Below, one piece after another: positions 1 to 3,447 of a DNA stretch of 5,090 nucleotides; position 1 is the stretch's first letter, and each line of letters starts with the position of its first letter. Both the position numbers and the translations under genes were made by a program. Where the stretch lies: positions 1 through 5,090 of the forward strand of contig JALWJP010000068.1 in NCBI GenBank assembly GCA_026997215.1. Direction: 5' to 3'. The notes under the pieces are model-generated. The model was not told where the DNA came from, searched no databases, and worked only from the letters and a program-made list of their open reading frames with translations. The DNA is from Nanobdellati archaeon. Its GTDB lineage: Archaea; EX4484-52; JAADEF01.

Positions 1-2
1 CA

Positions 3-281
3 GCAACAATAGGCTCGGTTCTATTAGTTGTATTCACAATAGCCATAGCATCCTTAGCATACATATGGCTAAAAGACTACACCCTTAACATGAGCAAACA
101 AGCTTCTCAAACATCTTCCCAAGGAAATAATTATCATGGTTATTCCTTAACCCAATGTGCCAAAGCAAGGATATCTTTGGAAAAGATATCCTTCCCCCAA
201 GATAAAACATATCATCTTATAGAACATTTTATAGATACAACAACAATCCTGGAAATCTTTGTTCATCAAAATCATACTTAA
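3..281 (+). CDS. Type IV pilin-like protein, 5' partial and probably C-terminally truncated
   Basis: The reading frame is open from position 3 to the stop at 279-281; its start lies before the window. The first visible residues (ATIGSVLLVVFTIAIASLAY, then IWLKDYT) form one hydrophobic helix of the kind found in archaeal type IV pilins and archaellin-like proteins, where a prepilin peptidase cleaves just before the helix. The Met at position 90 lies after this helix, so it is not the true start. A Ser/Gln-rich linker follows, then CAKARISLEKISF and TTTILEIFVHQN, which look like the first two beta strands of the pilin globular domain. The frame then stops, although such domains usually run some 60-80 residues further. 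The gene is therefore probably a truncated remnant, which fits the palindrome inside it and the HNH gene just downstream. Family assignment rests on the helix and strand pattern only; substrate and role are unknown. Confidence 0.6.
   Translation, partial: ATIGSVLLVVFTIAIASLAYIWLKDYTLNMSKQASQTSSQGNNYHGYSLTQCAKARISLEKISFPQDKTYHLIEHFIDTTTILEIFVHQNHT
167..193. repeat. Perfect 12-bp inverted repeat with 3-base loop
   Basis: AAGGATATCTTT (167-178) and AAAGATATCCTT (182-193) are exact reverse complements separated by GGA. The hairpin lies wholly inside the pilin-like reading frame and encodes roughly RISLEKISF. A perfect 12-bp stem with so short a loop is unlikely by chance in 5 kb, even in AT-rich DNA. 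It could be a product of template switching, a palindromic insertion, or an mRNA structure. No poly-T tract follows, so it does not look like a terminator. Confidence 0.8.
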
Positions 282-339
282 CTCAAGATAGGATGTAATC
301 GGATGACAAACTAAAAATAGGATAATATGTATAACTCAT

Positions 340-348
340 GGAGGTGAT
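340..348 (+). promoter_or_regulatory. Strong Shine-Dalgarno sequence of the HNH gene
   Basis: GGAGGTGAT is close to a full complement of the archaeal 16S rRNA 3' end (anti-SD UCACCUCC). It ends 6 bases before the ATG at 355, which fixes that start. It is the strongest ribosome binding site in the window; the housekeeping genes use shorter GGTGA or GAGGGG sites. An AT-rich CTAAAAATA at about 311-319 may be the matching TATA-like box, with weaker support. Confidence 0.8.
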
Positions 349-354
349 ATAAAA

Positions 355-687
355 ATGGAAAAACAGAAATATAAACTAACAATCGAACTCGTTCCATCTA
401 CTGTATGGTTTTCGTCAGTTTATCGGATTTACAAAAGGAATGGCAGACTAAATAAATGGAATAAAATTAAGAAAGAACTTTTTGAAAAAGAAGGGAAAAA
501 ATGTTGGATTTGTGGTGCCGAAAATGTCCGCTTAGAAGCACATGAATTTTGGAAATATGATGATGAGAAACATATCCAAAGACTAGTGGCAATTCATCAT
601 TTATGTAGTATGTGTCATAAAATAAAGCATATAGGATTTTGGTGCTATACAGAAGATGGAAGGAGACAACTTGAAAAATCAGATTAA
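355..687 (+). CDS. HNH endonuclease, N-terminal and catalytic part of a frameshifted gene
   Basis: The 110-residue product carries the zinc-binding and catalytic core of an HNH nuclease: CWIC (C50, C53), the AHE motif (H63, E64), WKYDDE, IHHLC and CSMCHKIKH (C84, C87, H88, H92). The N-terminal KLTIELVPSTVWFSSV matches a family of about 160-170-residue HNH proteins, common in phages and scattered in bacterial and archaeal genomes, that begin ELVPSTxWxxNV and carry CHEIWxYDDExHxQ. From memory of that family, a C-terminal arm of about 50 residues should follow. Here the frame stops at 685-687, and the missing arm continues in another frame (675-839). The zinc cysteines and HNH histidines are intact, so this part could still fold, but the gene looks disrupted. 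The product would be a metal-dependent DNA nicking or cleaving enzyme, either free-standing mobile or domesticated. The start is set by the GGAGGTGAT site. Confidence 0.8.
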   Translation: MEKQKYKLTIELVPSTVWFSSVYRIYKRNGRLNKWNKIKKELFEKEGKKCWICGAENVRLEAHEFWKYDDEKHIQRLVAIHHLCSMCHKIKHIGFWCYTEDGRRQLEKSD

Positions 688-839
688 CAAGAGAAGATTT
701 AATAAATCATTTTTGTAAAGTAAACAATTGTTCAAGAGAAGAATTTGAAGAGCATGAGAAAGAAGCATTTAGGATATGGAGTGAGAGAAGTAAATATGAA
801 TGGAAACAAGATTTCGGAAAGTACGATCCTAACAAATAA
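675..839 (+). pseudogene. Out-of-frame C-terminal arm of the HNH endonuclease
   Basis: Reading from 675 in the frame one base behind the HNH gene gives KIRLTREDLINHF, KVNNCSREEFEEHEKEAF, RIWSERSKYEWKQDF and GKYDPNK, ending at the TAA at 837-839. This is the expected C-terminus of the family (a helical segment with L-x-H-F-x-K-V-N, then an aromatic-rich W-x-E-R-S-x-x-x-W end). The frames join exactly if the A5 run at 674-678 (TTGAAAAATC) had six A residues, giving LEKIRLTRED with no stop. A one-base deletion, or an assembly or sequencing error in the homopolymer, is therefore the simplest explanation. A -1 ribosomal slip on the AAA codon is possible, but the P-site GAA would not re-pair on TGA, so no classic slippery heptamer is present. 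The intact gene would encode about 161 residues. Confidence 0.75.
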
Positions 840-970
840 TTCCAAATTTTCATTGCCTCCAACTCTCCCTTCGCTAACATTCACTTGAGGGTATCCGCTT
901 ACGTCTAACAGCAGACATACAGCTGCGGTGCTTCGCACCTTCACCTAAATTCAACTTCGCCGAACTTAAC
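840..970. other. Non-coding stretch with short palindromes
   Basis: No convincing gene lies between the HNH arm and the next reading frame. The frame of the downstream pilin fragment is open back to 878 but reads as Arg/Pro-rich sequence with no membrane helix, start signal or ribosome binding site. The stretch holds GTCT/AGAC (903-916), CAGCTG (920-925), the hairpin at 928-940, and TAACATGTTA (967-976), a 10-base palindrome covering the ATG at 971. The word CTTCGCTAAC at 869-878 recurs inverted at 1365-1374. The local composition is richer in G and C than the surrounding genes. Confidence 0.5.
928..940 (-). repeat. GGTGC-GAA-GCACC mini-hairpin
   Basis: On the minus strand this reads as a perfect 5-bp stem closed by a GAA triloop; its centre is GCGAAGC. 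DNA with the core d(GCGAAGC) is known to form an unusually stable mini-hairpin. Two further palindromes with GAA triloops lie at 1339-1355 and 1384-1400 in the opposite orientation, on the other side of the pilin fragment. It may belong to a family of interspersed palindromic elements of this genome. Confidence 0.6.
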
Positions 971-1309
971 ATGTTAGCAATACTCTATGATAGGTTAGAC
1001 ACCCCAATATTAGATGCTTACACCTTAACTTACATAGATAAAGCAGAAGAATCTATTAAACTCTTCTTAGATAACCCTTCTAATCTCAACCTAACCATAA
1101 CCTCCATAACCATAGAAAGCTTATCTAATCCAGATAAGTACTGCTCCTTATATCTTAACAACTCCTATATCTCTCCTTTAGGCATAAAATATTATGCTTT
1201 CTCTCCAGATAACTGCTCATTCCCATGCTTAGAAGGAGAGAAATATAGAGTTATAGTTGCGACGGAATGCGGAACTTATAAGTTTGTTAGGGATTGTTCT
1301 AGTTCTTAA
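971..1309 (+). CDS. Pilin-like globular domain lacking its N-terminal helix (probable remnant)
   Basis: The frame encodes a beta-strand-rich segment: ILDAYTLTYIDKAEESIKLFLDNPSNLNLTITSITI, then CSLYLNN, a loop with paired cysteines (DNCSFPC), and YRVIVATECGTYKFVRDC at the end. This order (xIxLxLxNPSNLxLTITSITI, later YRVxIxTECG) resembles the C-terminal beta-sandwich of archaeal type IV pilin-like proteins. Such proteins need an N-terminal class III signal and helix, and none is present in any frame just upstream. The ATG at 971 has no ribosome binding site and lies in a 10-base palindrome, so the start is doubtful and the gene is probably a 5'-truncated remnant. FIDTTTILEIFVHQN of the fragment at 3-281 matches YIDKAEESIKLFLDNPSN in pattern, so the two look like paralogues rather than two halves of one gene. 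Function is unproven. Confidence 0.5.
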   Translation: MLAILYDRLDTPILDAYTLTYIDKAEESIKLFLDNPSNLNLTITSITIESLSNPDKYCSLYLNNSYISPLGIKYYAFSPDNCSFPCLEGEKYRVIVATECGTYKFVRDCSSS

Positions 1310-1328
1310 TATTACTTTTGAGAAGGTT

Positions 1329-1355
1329 GGGGTTCCCGAAGGGGTGAAACCCCTT
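1329..1355 (+). repeat. GC-rich palindrome pair (GGGGTT/AACCCC and AAGGGGT-GAA-ACCCCTT)
   Basis: Two competing folds are visible. AAGGGGT (1339-1345) and ACCCCTT (1349-1355) form a perfect 7-bp stem with a GAA triloop. Alternatively GGGGTT (1329-1334) pairs with AACCCC (1348-1353), enclosing CCC-GAA-GGG (1335-1343) and a four-base bulge. It lies 20 bases after the stop of the pilin fragment, with AT-rich sequence before it and no poly-T after it on the plus strand, so a terminator role is not clear. Confidence 0.65.
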
Positions 1356-1376
1356 GCTCTGAGCGTTAGCGAAGAT

Positions 1377-1408
1377 AGTCACCTCGTGCCGAAGGCACGA
1401 TGGTGGCT
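1377..1408 (+). repeat. 14-bp hairpin with GAA triloop and one bulge
   Basis: TCGTGCC (1384-1390) and GGCACGA (1394-1400) pair perfectly around a GAA loop. AGTCACC (1377-1383) and GGTGGCT (1402-1408) then extend the stem by seven more pairs (one T-G wobble), with a single bulged T at 1401. This is the most stable simple hairpin in the window and stands out in AT-rich DNA. On the minus strand it lies just downstream of tRNA-Arg, so it could also be part of a tRNA trailer or a separate small RNA; nothing in the sequence decides this. Confidence 0.75.
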
Positions 1409-1418
1409 CCAGGGTGCA

Positions 1419-1432
1419 GGGAAGGATTTCCC
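1419..1432. repeat. GGGAA-GGAT-TTCCC hairpin next to the tRNA-Arg 3' end
   Basis: GGGAA (1419-1423) and TTCCC (1428-1432) form a 5-bp stem with a four-base loop, ending four bases before the tRNA discriminator position. It is the last of the hairpins packed between 1329 and 1436. On the minus strand it is the first structure after the mature tRNA and may affect trailer processing, which is an inference. Confidence 0.45.
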
Positions 1433-1436
1433 GCTA

Positions 1437-1511
1437 CGAGCCCGGTGGGATTTGAACCCACGACCTGCAGCTTAGGAGGCTGCCGCTCTAACCAAGCTGA
1501 GCTACGGGCCC
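1437..1511 (-). tRNA. tRNA-Arg(CCT)
   Basis: The minus strand folds into a full cloverleaf of 75 bases. The acceptor stem is GGGCCCG/CGGGCTC with one G-U pair; the D arm is GCTC-AGCTTGGTTA-GAGC; the anticodon arm is GCAGC-CTCCTAA-GCTGC with anticodon CCT, which reads AGG; the variable loop is AGGTC; and the T arm is GTGGG-TTCAAAT-CCCAC. The discriminator is G, no CCA is encoded, and no intron is present. It lies 78 bases downstream of tRNA-Asn on the same strand and has its own AT-rich upstream box, so it may be transcribed separately or together with it. Confidence 0.96.
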
Positions 1512-1538
1512 TAAACAATAGAAATTAAAAACAAGAGA

Positions 1539-1553
1539 TTTTAAAAATTTAAA
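1539..1553 (-). promoter_or_regulatory. Putative TATA box for tRNA-Arg
   Basis: On the minus strand TTTAAATTTTTAAAA lies 28-42 bases before the first base of tRNA-Arg, the usual distance of an archaeal box A from a start at or near the mature 5' end. The spacer between the two tRNAs is AT-rich throughout, so the exact box is uncertain and read-through from tRNA-Asn is equally possible. Confidence 0.45.
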
Positions 1554-1589
1554 CCTCTCTAGATGAAAGAAATTAATTGTTTTAACTAA

Positions 1590-1662
1590 CGCCCCGGCCA
1601 GGACTCGAACCTGGGACCTCGTGGTTAACAGCCACGCGCTCTACCTACTAAGCTACCGGGGC
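1590..1662 (-). tRNA. tRNA-Asn(GTT)
   Basis: The minus strand gives a 73-base cloverleaf. The acceptor stem is GCCCCGG/CCGGGGC with seven Watson-Crick pairs; the D arm is GCTT-AGTAGGTA-GAGC; the anticodon arm is CGTGG-CTGTTAA-CCACG with anticodon GTT; the variable loop is AGGTC; and the T arm is CCAGG-TTCGAGT-CCTGG. The discriminator is G, as usual for Asn. No CCA is encoded and there is no intron. The gene starts 90 bases from the rpl37ae start codon and points away from it, so the two share a divergent promoter region. Confidence 0.97.
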
Positions 1663-1683
1663 ATCAAAATATAAAAAGTAGGG

Positions 1684-1697
1684 ATAAATTTAAAAAA
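1684..1697 (-). promoter_or_regulatory. Putative TATA box for tRNA-Asn
   Basis: TTTTTTAAATTTAT on the minus strand lies 22-35 bases before the mature 5' end of tRNA-Asn, where an archaeal TATA box is expected. The AT-rich background limits certainty. Confidence 0.5.
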
Positions 1698-1709
1698 CTA
1701 AAACATAAT

Positions 1710-1723
1710 TTTATTAAATATTT
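1710..1723 (+). promoter_or_regulatory. Putative TATA box of the rpl37ae-rpoP operon
   Basis: TTTATTAAATATTT is centred about 37 bases before the rpl37ae ATG. With the usual box-to-start spacing of about 25 bases, transcription would begin near 1740, giving a very short leader that starts at or within the GAGGGG at 1740-1745. The gene may therefore be nearly leaderless. A second AT-rich run (TTTATATTTT, 1730-1739) is less well placed. Confidence 0.45.
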
Positions 1724-1752
1724 GGACTCTTTATATTTTGAGGGGAATTTAA

Positions 1753-2001
1753 ATGGCAACCAAGAAAACCGATATTGCTGCTAGATTTGGAGCAAGATAC
1801 GGGTTAAAGATAAGAAGATTAGTTGTAAGTATAGAGAAACAATCACGTGCAAAACATGTTTGCCCTAATTGTTTTAAGAAGGCATTAAAAAGACAATCGG
1901 CAGGCATATGGGTTTGCAAGAGATGTGGATTTAAGATGGCTGGCGGTGCTTATTCTCCTTTCACAGATGCTCAAAAGATTTTACAAAAAATGGTGAAATA
2001 G
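1753..2001 (+). CDS. rpl37ae: Large-subunit ribosomal protein L37Ae (eL43)
   Basis: This 82-residue protein is a 50S subunit component found in archaea and eukaryotes but not bacteria; it binds 23S rRNA through a zinc ribbon. The ribbon is visible as CPNC (C37, C40) and CKRC (C55, C58), with the family signatures RFGARYGLKIRR near the N-terminus and MAGGAY after the second pair. The length is slightly below the usual 85-95 residues, owing to a short C-terminal tail. GAGGGG (1740-1745), seven bases before the ATG, serves as ribosome binding site. The stop codon is followed at once by the rpoP start, and the L37Ae-Rpo12 pair is a widely conserved archaeal arrangement linking ribosome and RNA polymerase synthesis. 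Confidence 0.97.
   Translation: MATKKTDIAARFGARYGLKIRRLVVSIEKQSRAKHVCPNCFKKALKRQSAGIWVCKRCGFKMAGGAYSPFTDAQKILQKMVK
1992..1996 (+). promoter_or_regulatory. Intragenic ribosome binding site for rpoP
   Basis: GGTGA near the end of rpl37ae lies five bases before the rpoP ATG at 2002 and complements the 16S anti-SD. It supports the rpoP start and suggests coupled translation, because the upstream stop codon directly touches the start codon. Confidence 0.65.
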
Positions 2002-2142
2002 ATGGCTAAATACGTGTGCTTTAAATGTAGATACTCAGTGGATATAGATGATGTAAATCAAAGCATAGTTTGTCCAAAATGTTCGGGAAGAATATTTTTT
2101 AAAGAGCCAGCACCTGTTAAAAGAGTGGTGAATGCAATATAG
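2002..2142 (+). CDS. rpoP: DNA-directed RNA polymerase subunit P (Rpo12)
   Basis: A 46-residue reading frame starts at the base after the L37Ae stop. It encodes the smallest archaeal RNA polymerase subunit, the counterpart of eukaryotic Rpb12, which holds the Rpo3/Rpo10/Rpo11 assembly platform against the large subunit. The zinc ribbon is complete: VCFKC (C6, C9) and VCPKC (C24, C27). The C-terminal GRIFFKEPAPVKRVVNAI matches the family pattern (G-x-R-I-x-x-K-x-x-x-P-x-x-x-K/R-x-V-x-A), and the length is typical. Family members usually have a Cys-Gly turn after the second pair; here it is CSG, and the first knuckle ends CRYS rather than CGK, which are mild deviations. The gene forms an operon with its neighbours and shares one base of its stop codon with the next start. 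Confidence 0.95.
   Translation: MAKYVCFKCRYSVDIDDVNQSIVCPKCSGRIFFKEPAPVKRVVNAI
2127..2131 (+). promoter_or_regulatory. Intragenic ribosome binding site that decides the GTG start of the methyltransferase
   Basis: GGTGA inside the rpoP 3' end lies ten bases before the GTG at 2142. The start overlaps the rpoP stop as TAGTG, sharing one base. The combination favours GTG at 2142 and implies termination-reinitiation coupling. Confidence 0.65.
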
Positions 2143-3092
2143 TGAAGGATGTTATAATTCCTAAGGATTTTAAAGCAAGATATTATAAAATCTTAGGTAA
2201 AGAAAATAAAGTTTTCTTAGATTATTGTATAAAGCCATTAAGAAAAAGTATAAGAATTAATACTGTGAAATATCCCGATTATGAGGAGCTAGCACATTAC
2301 CTTTCTGAGACTTATGGCTGGGATCTTAAACCCATACCTTGGTTCTATTCGGGTTATTGGATCGAAAATGAAGACGTTAAAGAAGGTGTTTTAGGCAATA
2401 CCTTTGAACATTTTATGGGTTATTATTATGTACAGGAAGCATCATCAATGATACCTCCTGTGGTTTTAGATCCTAAACCTCACGAGAATATTTTAGACAT
2501 GGCTGCTGCTCCAGGGTCTAAAACAACACAGATTTGTCAAATGATGAATAATAAAGGAAGTATAGTGGCTAATGATATTAGTATTGAGAGGATAAAAGCA
2601 TTAAGATTTAATATTGAGAAATTAGGATGTTTGAATGTAGCCACTATTAGAAGTAACGGCGTAAGTTTACCTTATAAGAAAATGAGATTTGATAAGGTGT
2701 TATTAGATGCTCCTTGTTCCTCTGAAGGAACAATAAGAAAAAACTGGAAGGTTTTGTCACGATGGAGCGTGAGTTATGTTAAACAGATGAGTAAAGAACA
2801 AAAAAAGCTTATTTTAGCAGCATATGATGTTCTTAAACCAGGAGGTGTTTTAGTTTATTCTACCTGTACTTTATCACCCGAAGAGAATGAGGAAGTAGTT
2901 GATTTTCTTTTAGCTAACAGAGAAGGAGCGTATTTAGAAAAAATAAATATTCCTGGGTTAAAAATAAGAGAGGGTATAGATGGATGGGAGGGTAAGGTTT
3001 ATAACAGTGAAGTTAAGAAGGTTGCGAGGATATGGCCTCAAGACAATGATAGTGAGGGCTTTATTGTTGCGAAGATCTTAAAGGCTCGTTAA
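2142..3092 (+). CDS. RNA cytosine-C5 methyltransferase, NOL1/NOP2/Sun family (archaeal Trm4-like)
   Basis: The 316-residue enzyme would transfer a methyl group from S-adenosylmethionine to C5 of cytosine in tRNA or rRNA in the cytoplasm. All family motifs are present: the N-terminal RNA-binding segment with KSIRINT (about 35-41), GYYYVQEASSMIPP (93-106), motif I DMAAAPGSKTTQ (119-130) binding SAM, the acidic residue at AND (D145), motif IV DAPCSSEGTIRKN (C192, which assists product release), and motif VI YSTCTLSPEENEEVV with the catalytic nucleophile C242. The C-terminus DNDSEGFIVAKI matches the usual H-D-x-x-G-F-F-x-A-K. Motif I has APGS where APGG is common. The GYY-Q-SSMIPP block and overall length resemble archaeal Trm4, which methylates tRNA at several positions; rRNA specificity cannot be excluded. 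No PUA domain is present. It is the last gene of the operon and uses GTG. Confidence 0.93.
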   Translation: MKDVIIPKDFKARYYKILGKENKVFLDYCIKPLRKSIRINTVKYPDYEELAHYLSETYGWDLKPIPWFYSGYWIENEDVKEGVLGNTFEHFMGYYYVQEASSMIPPVVLDPKPHENILDMAAAPGSKTTQICQMMNNKGSIVANDISIERIKALRFNIEKLGCLNVATIRSNGVSLPYKKMRFDKVLLDAPCSSEGTIRKNWKVLSRWSVSYVKQMSKEQKKLILAAYDVLKPGGVLVYSTCTLSPEENEEVVDFLLANREGAYLEKINIPGLKIREGIDGWEGKVYNSEVKKVARIWPQDNDSEGFIVAKILKAR

Positions 3093-3423
3093 ATAAATAA
3101 TCTCCGCTTAACATATAACAGTAATCGCTTATAATATATCCGCATTTTTTTCTTGAAATGTATTGAGAATTTTTATTGCTTCTTCCTATTGTTTCAGCAA
3201 TTTTATTTACTCTTTCTTTATTAGCATAAGAGTCTAAACTTTGAGGTTTTTCTTCATCTGTGGAGTGAGGCATATTCTGTGCATCTAACGTATTCTTTTC
3301 TTTCACTTTTTTTACTACGTTGAAAACAGCGGTTTTACTTGCGAATATTAAAATAAGCACTAAAATAAGCACGAGTATTACTGCGCCTATTACTTCTATT
3401 GTGGTTGAACTTCCTTTTTTCAT
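3061..3423 (-). CDS. Small protein with pilin-like N-terminal membrane helix, function unknown
   Basis: The 120-residue product begins MKKGSSTTIE and continues into one strongly hydrophobic segment (VIGAVILVLILVLILIFAS, about 11-29). A short basic stretch, Gly, polar residues, Glu and then a helix is the layout of archaeal class III (prepilin-like) signal sequences, although Glu is at +6 rather than +5 if cleavage follows Gly4. A plain signal anchor is equally possible. The rest (30-120) is Lys/Asp/Asn-rich and probably outside the membrane, with two cysteines (C94, C102) near the end that could form a disulfide. ACCTTT at 3431-3436 (AAAGGT on the coding strand) is a ribosome binding site seven bases before ATG. 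The gene starts 24 bases after the stop of the large upstream gene, so the two form one unit. Its last 32 bases overlap the convergent methyltransferase gene. Confidence 0.7.
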   Translation of the reverse strand: MKKGSSTTIEVIGAVILVLILVLILIFASKTAVFNVVKKVKEKNTLDAQNMPHSTDEEKPQSLDSYANKERVNKIAETIGRSNKNSQYISRKKCGYIISDYCYMLSGDYLFNEPLRSSQQ

Positions 3424-3447
3424 TTAATCTACCTTTATTTATTCAGT

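Noticed and set aside
732..944. Minus-strand reading frame of 70 codons
   Set aside because: It lies opposite the HNH C-terminal arm and the hairpin stretch, its sequence has no recognisable motif, and the plus strand carries a clear family match.
1..1309. One pilin gene split by insertion of the HNH region
   Set aside because: Both fragments contain the same early strand pattern (IDTTTILEIFVHQN and IDKAEESIKLFLDNPSN), so joining them would duplicate part of the domain. Two paralogues fit better.
1433..1443. Echo of the tRNA-Arg 5' end (GGGCTCGTAGC against GGGCCCGTAGC) at its 3' end, as a possible attachment-site repeat
   Set aside because: The GGGCCC acceptor stem is itself palindromic, so most of the match is built in. 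Only the four bases TAGC are extra, and no second copy was found in the window.
1257..1475. Plus-strand reading frame of 72 codons
   Set aside because: It runs from the pilin fragment through the hairpin cluster into the antisense of tRNA-Arg. Openness there reflects GC-rich sequence, not coding.
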